Under the pieces are notes generated by a model. It was not told the origin of the DNA, searched no databases, and worked only from the letters and a program-made list of their open reading frames with translations. This document shows, in pieces, positions 1 to 10,463 of a stretch of DNA of 64,000 bases. Source of the DNA: Ottelia alismoides (Eukaryota; Streptophyta; Magnoliopsida; Alismatales; Hydrocharitaceae); contig JAZKJV010003126.1 of NCBI GenBank assembly GCA_037367405.1, positions 868,001 to 932,000 on the forward strand, read 5' to 3'. The first letter of the stretch is position 1. Each line of letters opens with the position of its first letter. The position numbers and the translations under genes are program-made.

Positions 1-199
1 GAAGAGAGCTAGTCCGCCAGAAGCTCCAACTGATCAAGAACAGCGGGTGTACAGATTGACAATACGTGGCAGCGTGTGAACCTTCGGATCGCGCCTGAAG
101 CATCTAATCCTGACCGTTCAAGCCGAACCGGTGTGAATTTTACAACATAAACCCAGCTAAGTTCCAGTTATTCCAACCCGCTGCCTAAGTTTTGTATAA

Positions 200-235
200 T
201 TACATTTAGGTCCCTCCGCAGGGACCTAAGTGTAA
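200..235. repeat. 16-bp inverted repeat in gypsy LTR
   Basis: Two 16-base arms around a 4-base loop (ccgc), with one G:T-type mismatch. The arms read 'ttacatttaggtccct' and its near-complement. The same structure recurs at 30411-30445 and near 44600-44635 in other gypsy LTRs, so it is a family feature. Confidence 0.75.
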
Positions 236-374
236 GAATTTGTTAGTTTTCTTACAGAACAGTCCTTTTTGGACCTTTTTGAGAACATTTTAATTAGTAT
301 TTTTTGACGCTTATGCCCCTGGGCTGTAGGGGTTGTATCTTGTCCATTTGACCTCGGATTCCGACGATTCTTGA

Positions 375-396
375 GGGGTAGTTACACAACTACCCC
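375..396. repeat. 9-bp perfect hairpin in gypsy LTR
   Basis: Perfect arms 'ggggtagtt' and 'aactacccc' around the loop 'acac'. A shorter version with 7-bp arms is kept at 30590-30607 and 44780-44797 in other copies. The position downstream of the 'ggtccct' hairpin is conserved. The role is unknown; RNA structure near the transcript end is a possibility. Confidence 0.75.
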
Positions 397-919
397 AGCT
401 ACATAGTATAAATTTTTCGCGGCTTTTCGACGAGTTTTTAACGTGATTTGATTTTCTCGAAAACCGCCTCGTTTTGATTTGTTTTCTTGTGCAGTTCGAG
501 TACGCGGCTCGAACCTCGTTCACCTATATTATATAGTATCACCTATATTCTATCCACCTACTATATAATAAATAAATCTTTTGCAAAATATTCCTTTTTG
601 AAAATTAAATAAAAATTTGAAAAGAATAAAATCAAATAAAAATTACAAAAATAAAAACCACTAAAAAAGGCATTCTGACTTAGAGAAGAATTAAAATAAG
701 ATTACGAGAAGAGAAAAATTAGGGACTATATTCTGCCTCCTTGAGTTCGACCCAGGAACACTTGCCTGGTTAAATAAATAGTGAACGGTTCTCCGACAGG
801 AAACCGTAAATTTGTTTGATAGGTTCAAAGATCGAAACTTTTCATTGTTTCACGGCTTCTGCTACAACTGACAATCTTCTTCTTTTAAGAAGCCGCGAAA
901 CCGATTTTTAGCCTTATCA

Positions 920-994
920 GTCACGTGCAACGAGCCCGCATCCGTGCGTCGACCGCCATTTCTTCCCTCGTCCGCCCCTTTGCGGCCGCAGCTC
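920..994. other. 75-bp GC-rich spacer of unknown origin
   Basis: Short segment between the end of the gypsy LTR and a truncated copia LTR. It is much richer in G+C and CpG than its surroundings and contains 'gcggccgc' and 'gtcgac'. I could not match it to either LTR family. It may be filler from a deletion or rearrangement, or a remnant of an unrelated sequence. Confidence 0.4.
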
Positions 995-1413
995 AATATG
1001 ACATAGGTCTTGGTTATCTCAATCTCATTATGTCAACTCTTTGACCTAACTTATCTAACACCTCTGAATATCTATTCCTATACAGAGGGCTGCATCAAGA
1101 GGTTTGTTAGATATCGGCCTTTAGAGAACAGATTGGCATCTCCTTCTCAGGATGGAGATCCTCTATTAGAAATCAATTGACAGTGCTTGATAGGTCCTCA
1201 ATCTAACTCTTTAGATATCATTCAAGCACTAGCCTTTATGATTCATCATTTTAATCAATAGTTGTATGATAATTAAGATGCATATGGTACATAACCCTAA
1301 TTGTACTAAGGGACCTATTATGCAAATTAATTATTCTTTATATCAGATCAAGGAATGAATATTGCAATAACATTTGTTGCAAAATGGCTCACCATGGGCT
1401 TGCATGTCCAACA
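995..1413 (-). mobile_element. Truncated copia LTR, first ~420 bp, reverse orientation
   Basis: The reverse complement matches the start of the copia LTR family in this window (family start TGTTGGACATG, then 'gagccattatgcaataaatg', 'gatctgaaat', 'tacaattagggttatg', 'gatcatacag'). The terminal 'ccaaca' at 1408-1413 marks the LTR start. Homology stops near 995 after the position of 'cctatg', so the rest of the LTR is deleted. It sits inside the gypsy LTR fragment to its right. Confidence 0.8.
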
Positions 1414-2496
1414 CAAGAAACTCCAGACAATGGTCTGCAACTTGGCTTACTTGCCAAGGATCTCGCCTAAGAACTCATTCGTCGTCGCTTGATATATTAC
1501 TACTCTCTATCATAAATAAGCTTTATGTCTAGCGGATTCTCTCAACAATGCTGGATAGTGGTTACGTGCGGTGGAGGGGAAGGTTTTGAAGATGAAGGAA
1601 GTTGCTGGTGGTCGGTAAATGTTGTGGTTTCAACCACCCCTTATAGACAAGGCGGTTAACATTAGATAGGGATGTAGGGTTGGCGTGAAAGAGGGATGTT
1701 ATGTGAAGTGTTTTGTGAAGGATGTTGGGTAGGAGGTTATCAGATATGGTTGAAAGAAAGTGATGAAGAGCGGAGGTTCGAATAGTCACGACTCTTGGGA
1801 AGGAGTAACTGAAAGTTGAATGCGATCCAGGCACCATTGGATCATGTGATCCAACGACCCAAAATTGGGCATGGATGAAGGATTTGGATCATATATGATG
1901 ACAGGATCAAACACCCTGGAATGAGGTAAGTGTGGAATGATTGGGGCCATCTGATCTGGATGATCATACCTTCAAGGAGGAAAACGAGTGGCAAAAGGAG
2001 ACCGGGCCAGTGGTGCAATATGAAGGCACCATGTGGCCCCATTAGAATTAAGATAATTAGTAAAATAATGTAAAATAAAGAATAAATAATTAGAGTCAAA
2101 ATTAGAAAAAATGATGAACATGAAAGTTGTATATCTACAACTTTCATATGGAAGTCAAAGAGAGAGAAAGTCATCTATAAAATGCAAATATTTTTACAAG
2201 TAATTTAGAGGAATAAACTACTTATTTTAACTGTTTTAATATTTTTTAGAATTTTTATTTTATACATTATGTAAACTAATGTTTTACAATATTAATATAA
2301 TTTTATTGGGTTTTTAATAAATATTAAACACATAAAATATTGGCACTATAATAGGGATATTAATACATAATAGTTATAGATAATTATTCACAACAAATAG
2401 TTAGTTAATTAGTGTTAGTTGTTATTGATTTTTATTGGTTTTCTTAAGCTAGAGGGATAATATAAATGAATATGTAGATGAATATGGGATTCATCA
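1414..2496 (-). mobile_element. Gypsy LTR fragment, reverse orientation, inserted in gypsy #1 RT
   Basis: The reverse complement starts with TGATGAATCCCATATTCATC, the short terminal inverted-repeat start typical of the gypsy LTRs here (compare 9282, 28011, 57817). It then passes through an AT-rich stretch into a less AT-rich part, as in the other copies. The sequence just right of 2496 resumes gypsy #1 reverse transcriptase in frame (YPIFNYKWVS), so this element inserted in the RT gene. The other end of the gene lies outside the window. Its far part was cut by the copia fragment at 1413. It is quite diverged from the other gypsy LTRs. Confidence 0.65.
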
Positions 2497-3907
2497 ATAT
2501 CCCATCTTCAATTATAAATGGGTAAGTCGGTTACTTGTTGTTCCCAAGAAATCAGGGATCACCCATAACAAATGATAGGAGATAGGATATACAGAACAAA
2601 ATACCTATTTCTTGGCATGTATGTGTAGATTACAGATGCCTGAACCTATCAACCAAGGAAGATCATTTCTCTTTGCGCTTCGTTGAGCAGATGGTTTAAA
2701 GACTAGAGGCAAAGGAATATTTCTATTTCTTGGATGGGATCTGTCTAGGGATAATCCGGTTGCAATCGTCGTAGAAGATCAAGAGAAGACCACCTTCAAA
2801 TGTCCATTTGGGACGTATACATTTGCACACATGTCGTCCGGACTATGTAATGTCACCGCTACATTTCAGAGGTGTATGTTGGCCGTATTTGTAGACATGG
2901 TGGGAAGTTTCCTTGAGGTCTTCATGGACAACTTCTCAGTCTACGGAGATAACTTTGATCAATGTATGAACTATATAGACCGAGTACTTCAATGATGCTA
3001 TGAAGTCAATCCCTTGCTCTTATGGGAGAAGAGTCACTTTATGGTGATTGAGAGAATTGTGTTAGGTTATGTCATCTCCAAGGGAGGCATGGAGGTCGAC
3101 ACGACCAAGATGGAAGTTATCTCAAAACTCGAGACACCTACTTCAATGAAACAAGTTCGGTCATTCCTGGAGCATGTCCATTTTTATCGATGGTACATCA
3201 ATGATATCAGCAAGATTGCCCGATGATTGATAAAGCTTCTTGGTAAGGACACAAAATTCATTGTTGATGATAGAGTGCTCCAAGCCTTTCAAAAGCTCAA
3301 AGAAATAATCACTCAAGCTCCCAACCTACCGCCACCAGATTGGTCTCTTCCATTTGAGATCATGACAGATGCTTTTGATTATGCCATTGGGGTTGTATTA
3401 GGACAATGATAAGATGGATGGCCATTTGCTATTCATTACTCTAGCAGAACTCTAGATGAAGCTCAGAGGATTTACACAGTGACAGGAAAAGAGCAGATAG
3501 CCGCAATCTTTTCTTTGGAAAAATTCAAATTGCATCATTTTGATTCCAATGTGATTGCGTACACTGATCATTCTTTCATCTTATACTTACAGAGTAAGAA
3601 GGATGTAAAGTCATGCCTACTTATTTGGATCCTTCTACTCGAGGAGTTTGACCTTGAGATTCAAGACAAACCTGAGTCAAAAATGTTTTGAAAAATCATC
3701 TTTCCACAAAAAAAGAGATTGAGACTCCTGAGAAGGAACTGATCCCAATAACAGAAACTTTCTCAGATGAAGCCATTCTGTCAGTCACCTTACTCCCTTG
3801 ATACACCAATATCGTTAACTACCTTGTCTATGGTGGAGTTCCTTGAGATTGACCAAAGCTGAAAGTGGACAAATTTATGTCCGATATACAGTTTTACTAG
3901 TGGGAGA
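2497..3907 (+). pseudogene. Gypsy #1 pol: reverse transcriptase and RNase H, decayed
   Basis: Part of a Ty3/gypsy polyprotein (RT then RNase H), which would copy element RNA into DNA. The reading starts inside RT at 'KWVSRLLVVPKKSG'. The catalytic YxDD-type box is at 2921-2932 and reads FMDN, so the second Asp is lost. Then come the RT thumb ('GYVISKGGMEVD', 3065-3100), the connection ('APNLPPPDWSLPFEIMTDA', 3319-3372) and RNase H ('YTDHSFILYL', about 3559-3590; 'WILLLEEFDLEIQDKPE', 3625-3680). Stops at 3224-3226, 3407-3412 and elsewhere, plus frameshifts in the first 500 bp, make it non-functional. After RNase H the linker runs to 3907, where a copia LTR interrupts it. Family relatives suggest Tat/Athila-type gypsy. 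Confidence 0.9.
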
Positions 3908-6152
3908 TGTTGGATACGCAGGCCCACGACGAGCCATTATGCAATAAATGTTATTGAAAATATCATTCCCTAATCTGAAATGATGAATAACTAATTTTCA
4001 TTATAGGTCCCTTAGTAGAATTAGGGTTATGTACCATGGCCATCTTAATGATCATACAAATGTCGATTCAATTATTAAATCATAGAGGTTGGTGCTTGGA
4101 TGAATATGTAAAGAGTTAGATTTAGGACTCATCAAGTACCGTCAAAATATTATTAAGAGATGATCTCCATCCTAAGAAGGAGATGGAAACCCTTTCTCTG
4201 AAGGCACAGATCTAACCGGCCTCTTGATGTAGGTCCTCTTCATAGGAATAAAGATTCGGAAGTGTTAGATAAGTTAGGGTTTAGGGAAAAATCAAATTCC
4301 GTGCACGGTCGACTCGCTTTGGAAGCTTGACTGAATTTGTAGGTTTGATATATGATTTTGGAAAGTATATGATATATGCTTTTCGAAAGTAAAAACCCTG
4401 AAGTAGACAGTGCAAAATTGATCTAATACTTCGGGTTTATTCTGGGTCTTCCAGTATGCAAGATATACAGGTACTAGGAAAACCTGAGGGTGATGTGATC
4501 ATAAACGATTGTATAACCATGATGCTCAGGTCTGGATTTTAGTGACTTCTCTCATAGAGAAGTAATCTGATCTTAGTCCAAAAGTTGGACCTCGAACTGA
4601 ATGTGATTCAGATGTAATGAGAAGATTAGATCTACGTCTTTGATATAATGAAGCATCTATGTGAGGTCCGCAAGATCTGGATTTGAGATTTGATCTCAAT
4701 ATCCAAGTCACTATAAGTGGAACAATACAATCGCCCTGTCCTTATCTTCAAGTATTCGCGGAGAAAGCGTGTTATCCTTGAAAGAGTTCATGGATAATAT
4801 AATTTGTGATATATGTATCCGAGCACTAAGAAAATGGATAATTAAGTGCGATTTAATTATCATGAATAATATGAATTTCATTCATATTACATGGAGAGTT
4901 ACCTAAGATAATTAAATGTGATTTGATTATCAAAGATGTAAATAATGTGAATGTCATTCATATTATTTGGGCACATGAGAATAGAGACCCAAGATGACTA
5001 AATGTGATTTAATTTTCATGGATATTGAGTAATATGTATAGCACTATCCATATTAATCACATATATTAAAAATGTAATTTATAATATATAAGAGAGTGCT
5101 ATTTGTAACTTACTTTTGTTAATTAAATGTTGATGTCAATTGGATTCACATCTGACAATTAATTGAAAACGTAATTTACATTTTATTTTGGGTTTTGAAT
5201 GTGATTCACAATTTTCTAATGTCAAGATTGCAATATTCACAAAATAATTATGAATTATTTTTGTACAATATTTTACAACAAGCGTAGTTGTAATTCATGG
5301 AGATTTCCATGGAATAATGTAATCACGCAAGATTACATGAGATTGCCACTAACTCCCATAGTATGGAAGGATGCATTCTTCATTCTATAATCTCCATGCT
5401 TGATTGATTTTACTTGAGATTAATTTGTATTGATTTTTCAATATATATCTAATCCAAAATAAATTAATTATTGTTGTATTTTTACAATAAAATCTTGTCC
5501 ATTGAAAGAAACACAAATCAATCTCATCCATTGGATTTGTGTGGACATGGATTGGGATCCATGGTCTCTCAAAATACAATATAAGAAGAGGCATACCTTT
5601 GTCTTCAAAGTTATAACAAACAAAACAACAACCTCTCTCTCTCATTCTCTACACGTCCTCTCTCTCTCTCTCATTGTGGTCGTCCACCATTGAAGCCCTA
5701 GAGAGAGTCTCCATCACCGCAGCATCGTCGTTATGCTGCCGGATTATTTGCTTGTGGATCTCCGTCTCCTTTAGCATGCCTTGCTCGTGAAGAAGACGCC
5801 ATATCTAGTGTGACGAAATCAGAAGATTCTTCGCTTGGATCATCAACATGGATTGTGAGGACACGTGTTTCATCAACGTACTCGCAAGTGTTTTCTCCGT
5901 CAGATAGGACTTGAGAGAGGAGGTCTCTTCATTTAAAGACTCGATCACAAAAACGCTTCAAGAGGTAAACCAAATACTTGTTTGGGTTTAGATGAAACGA
6001 TCAGAGAAGTGTTCTTGGATCATGTGGTTTCATCGCATGAAAAATTTTTAAATTCCGCAGCCTCGAGCGACTAGTGCGACTAGTCGCTCTCGATCACATA
6101 CATGTGATCCTTACGCTTTCGTGATGTGCTTAAGTATCTTACCATATCTTCA
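3908..6152 (+). mobile_element. Solo copia LTR inserted in gypsy #1 pol
   Basis: A 2.25-kb LTR of the copia family that recurs through the window. It begins TGTTGGATACGC and ends ATATCTTCA. No internal region is present: the gypsy #1 polyprotein resumes right after it ('DPYLFHEGVDYIWRR'). The target repeat is GAGGA (6153-6157). The left copy reads GAGA and has lost one base, while the interrupted codons (W-E-D-P-Y) still join across the insertion. This is the usual product of recombination between the two LTRs of one element. It contains palindromic ~70-85-bp repeats (from 4837, 4907 and 4993) and a U5 hairpin (6065-6089). Confidence 0.88.
6065..6089. repeat. Perfect 11-bp hairpin in copia U5
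   Basis: Arms 'gagcgactagt' and 'actagtcgctc' around the loop 'gcg', about 65 bp before the LTR end. The same hairpin is perfect at 56149-56173 and has one mismatch near 18411-18435. Decayed versions lie in the other copies (23866, 38406, 49226). Confidence 0.8.
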
Positions 6153-7345
6153 GAGGACCCATATCTATTTCATGAAGGTGTAGACTACATTTGGAGAAGG
6201 TGTATTCTTGAGGAGCACATGAGTGTCATGAACCACTACCACAGGTTGGAATCTAGAGCACACCATTCTGGAAAGAGAAACTCAACCAAAGTTCTTCAAA
6301 GTGACCTATGGTGGCCAACTCTTTCCAAAGATGCTACTGAATTTGTGAAAGGATGTACTGACTGCCAGAAGATGGGAGGCATAATTAGTTCTCGAGACAC
6401 CATGCCACTCAAATATATTCAAATTTCAGATGTCGTTGACACATGGGGAATCAATGTCATGGGCCTTTTTCTGAGCATTCATGGCATATTAGTACATTAT
6501 TTTGGTTGTTGATTATGTTAGTCGATAGGTGGAAGCTATCCTCTCCTGTGCTATCGACAAATGCACCATCTATCAATTCATCAAGGAATACATCATTGTA
6601 CGATGTGGGGTTTCAAAGATATTAATATCCAATGGGGGCATCCATTTCATACACAAAGAGGTCAAGAAGATGACCAAGGAATACGATATCGAACACTGTG
6701 TCGCATCTCCATACCACCCATAGACTAATGGCTTTGTTGAGTATTCAAACAGAGAGATCAAAACAATCCTGTAGAAACTTGTATGTCCTAATCTCAAGAA
6801 CTAATCAAAGTTGCTCAACTAAGTTCTTTGGGTTAACCGAACAACGTACAAGTCTCCTCTAGGCATGTCTACCTATTGCCTTGTATATGACAATCCTTGC
6901 CATCTTCTAGAGGAATCGACTCATAAATCCTTGTGGTCAATCAGTGTATGTAATCTTGATAGAGAGAAGGCTAGAAAGAACAGAAAGTTGGATCTGAATC
7001 GTTCATTGTAATTCCGAGATTCTACATATGACAATGACTTTATGTATGAGGAAAAGGTCAAGTGTTGGCATGACATGACTATCAGATGAAAGACCTTTGA
7101 GTCTAACCAGAAGATGTTGTTGTTTGACGCAAAGTTAAAACTATTTCCAAACAAACTGAACAGCAAATGGTCTTAGACCCTTCATTGTTAAAAATGTGTG
7201 TGACAATGGTAGCATTGTGATATCAGGATTTTCAGTTGACACACAATCTTTTATAGTTAACAGATAACTGCTTAAACCATACCTTGAGCATGACACTTTC
7301 CCATCCATTGTTGATTTAGTTCAAGTCATCTACCAGGAAGAGCCT
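6153..7345 (+). pseudogene. Gypsy #1 pol: integrase, decayed
   Basis: Continuation of gypsy #1 pol after the copia LTR. Residues resembling the HHCC zinc-binding domain are visible ('MNHYHRLESRAHHSGKRN' and 'CTDC', 6216-6375), followed by the retroviral integrase core. The first catalytic Asp (box GIDFMG in relatives) reads GINVMG, with N at 6453-6455. The second reads SNGGIHF, with N at 6631-6633. The Glu region is kept ('FVEYSNREIK', about 6734-6763). A frameshift lies near 6485-6530 and stops follow. The C-terminal part is recognisable ('LLFDAKLKLFPNKLN', 7119-7163). It cannot encode an active integrase. Confidence 0.9.
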
Positions 7346-9281
7346 TCAGATGCAGATGGAGCAAACAAATGGAAAATACCAAAAGCATTTTCCTTTTCTT
7401 CTTTTCTTCTTTTCATTTCTTTGTTCTTTATTCTTATATTTGCTCAGTCATCCCTTCCATGACTACTATACTTAGGATCTGCTTCATCCTAAGTATGGGG
7501 GGAGGGGGTCACTGGCTCGGGTATTCATTCTTTGATCCCTTGCCTATCTTCCAATTAGTTGATGTTATATCTATACTTGGGGATATTCTACCCTAACTAT
7601 AGGGGGAGACAAGCCGTGCTAATGATTTAGTACATCCTAATCCTCAATCATCCCCACATTGTGTACAATCCACTATATATAGGATTAGTTGATACTTAGT
7701 ATAGGGGGATGACTAACTTCCCATTCGCTCATTGAGTATTAGACTTTTCTGTACTAAGCCTGAGTTATGTCTTTCTTTTTCTCCTTGATCATTATGAGGA
7801 CTTAGCTCAATATAAGTATAAGTGATCGTATATACATTGTATATACTTTAGCCATAACTCGTACTTTCGTATTTTTAATAAATATGACTATTATAATGGG
7901 TAAGGTTATATAACAAATTCATTATAAAAACACACTCATAAAATCGGCACTAACACACTAATCATGCTTCTTTTATTTTTGAAAAAATCTATAAAAACTT
8001 GCAAAATTACAAAATACCTAAAAATTTGAAAAATGTTTTCAAAAATCCCACAAAAATATGAAAAACTTCTTGAAAAAAAGAAAACAAAACCCCATAAAAA
8101 AGATCAAAAGCCAGACAATTTCCCAACAAAAATATATCTCTGCATTGCATGAAAATTTTCCAGAATGAATTTGACACTTGAACAAGTCTAAATAAAATCC
8201 TAAGATTGGATCCTGGTCTAGACCTTAACATACCTAATTCTATAGGATCCTGTTAAGGATTGGAATTGAGATGCTTCATTATGACTTAATTCTTTAGGTT
8301 CTGTGAGCTTGAGTTCTTGAGTCGATTTAATGTGTCTAACGAGAACCCTTCTTGTCCTTCGTATGACTCTTGGGACAGTGGCTTGAATAGAAACCTCACA
8401 CTCAACACTTAGCTCAACCCAGATGGATTGTTAAAAAATCTCGGAGTCTAAGTCAGGAAGATACTAGGCCACTTCGTCAAGGGTAGCTCGGGAATCATTC
8501 TTGGAGATTTCCGAAACAAGTATTTCAACCCACTTCTTCTGGTAGCAAGGACATCTCAAGACTTGAGACTAGATTGAGACAATGCTTCGGATGAGGAATG
8601 GTATGCTAGAACAACATGTTCCAAGACCCCAAAATACTGGTGAACCAAAAGATTCTATATCCCTCAGGGCAAAAATAAGGATGCAGAAACAATGCAAAGC
8701 AAAGAGAAATCCAAAAAGAATCCTACACCGAAAATTCCACAAAAATATTGGGCTTCCACTCAACGAGTTTCACAAGGGAATGTGACTTAACTTGTCCATT
8801 CCCAATTCTTTTCCCATTTCTTCAAGCTTCTCCCCCATTTCAATTGTGAAACTAGCATGCACCTGGACTTAGTAGGGAATATCTGTCTCCACAAGGGTGA
8901 ATTGTCAAAGGAGTAGACTCCCTAATAGTTTAGTGATTTCTTTGGGAAGAGCTAACACAATTCACATACATGGTATCTGCCACCTAAAGGTTACAATAGT
9001 ATATGACTGAAAGGATGATTCAGACCAGGCTGTGAATTGAACTGGATAAAGGAGCATAGAACATAGAGGTTGTTGAGTCACAAGTGCTGACTTTAACTCA
9101 GTTACGAACACATCATTAATCCAAATGTTTTAACAAAGCTCTAAACTTTTATTTTGTACGGATAAGTTTAAAAATCAAAATCATACTACCTTTTTTATTT
9201 TCCTTTTCTTTATTTTATTCTTGCATCATGTATTCTCCCAATAAGTGTTTGTAATGGACTAGCAGATCTAAGTATAGGAGG
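7346..9281 (+). mobile_element. Gypsy #1 3' untranslated region with repeated polypurine-like tracts
   Basis: Non-coding stretch between pol and the 3' LTR. It carries several copies of a 'aagtataggggg' motif: 7491-7508, 7595-7609, 7697-7710, and finally 'aagtataggaggt' at 9270-9281, directly against the LTR start. The last is the likely polypurine tract for plus-strand priming. A short frame at 8582-8730 resembles one in gypsy #2 (see findings). No host gene is seen. Confidence 0.7.
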
Positions 9282-10463
9282 TGATGAATGCCCATTCATT
9301 CACCTTTATTCCTATATTTTGTCTTTCAAACCCTAGTTAAATGGATGTCAATATATCTAACTTGTACAAATTTACACAATGACCTTTGCCAGTAAATAGT
9401 GTTGAAATACATGTATTTAAATAAAAAACAAATGAATAAAGAAAAGAAAAATAAAGGAAGTATTGCAAATACTAACTAACCATGAACCTCGAGACTAATT
9501 CAATATTGACTTGGTAAACAAGGAATAAAGTAGGGGGAGATATTGACATAGAAATATAGACAAAAGGGCAACGCCACCTAGAAATCCTAGGTGACCTATA
9601 CATTGTATATGGTTGAAACTTTCACTAATTTATACACACTCTTTTACACTTCCAATAAAAATACTTCCAACATCAAACATGTACATAAAATACATAGAAA
9701 AAAACGAACTTAATTGCACAAAAAAATAAGGGATAATGTGTCTGGGACACAGAGATGAAAACGTTGAAAGCATAAGTTCATAGATCCATATCTTCTCCAT
9801 ATAAACTTAAAATTGACCAAACTCACCTTTATCCTCTAAATTAAATTAAATACTTAATGAAGGTTATTTCATTAAAATTGAAGTTTAGATACAAAATTTG
9901 CCTTTTAGGGTCCCATTGTATACTTTACCTATACATTAGTATACATATAAGTAATTCTTTGCATTTTTACTCTTTTAATATTTTTAAATATTTGCAAATA
10001 TTATTTTAATTAGATTAAAACATTAAATATAAAAAAACCACTAAATTTAATTAATATATATAGAATAGAATAAAACACGGAGGTAAACTTTACTTATATT
10101 TCACATAATCATATTTATTTAAGTGTACAAATAAAGTTAGAAAAATAAAATAAAAATATGTAAATGCATAATTAAATATATTGTAATTAGGTAAACTACA
10201 AATATAAAATAATAATATAGAAAATACAAAATAAAAATCAAATACATCATATATAGGTAATTATACATATAATTACACTTATAAATATTAAGACAATAAA
10301 TAGGTCAATAAAATAAATAAAAATCACCTAAAATAGTACATAAAATAATAACCAACTTTCATATTTTAAAAAAATTAATAAAATAATTTAATATTTTATT
10401 TATATTTAATTTCTATTTTATCTCTATTTAGTCCTCTAATGCCTGACATGGCTCAATCAGGTC
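9282..10463 (+). mobile_element. Gypsy #1 3' LTR, first ~1.2 kb
   Basis: Starts TGATGAATGCCCATTCATTC directly after a polypurine tract and runs through the AT-rich first third typical of these LTRs, with the internal landmark 'agtagggggagata' (9530-9543). It ends in a decayed form of the family's G-box palindrome ('cctgacatggctcaatcagg', 10442-10461). There the reverse-oriented gypsy #2 begins. The remaining part should lie beyond gypsy #2, outside the window. Confidence 0.75.

Larger units (their letters stand above)
1..919 (+). mobile_element. Gypsy LTR, 3' part (left end outside window)
   Basis: Right-hand part of a Ty3/gypsy LTR in + orientation. It shares the order of landmarks seen in the complete solo gypsy LTR at 28011-31172: a 'ggtccct/agggacc' inverted repeat (200-235), a 'ggtagtt-acac-aactacc' hairpin (375-396), then 'ttgagttcgaccca' and 'acttgcctggtta' near 741-775. 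I place the end at the 'ttatca' at 919, because the other gypsy LTRs here end in 'tca' just before their primer site or target repeat. No primer site follows, so the element is broken here or this is a solo LTR. The short open frames inside it are not genes. Confidence 0.7.

Noticed and set aside
970..985. NotI and SalI sites as a sign of cloning vector
   Set aside because: Only two sites in a short GC-rich stretch, no vector backbone or linker around them, and plant genomes contain such sites.
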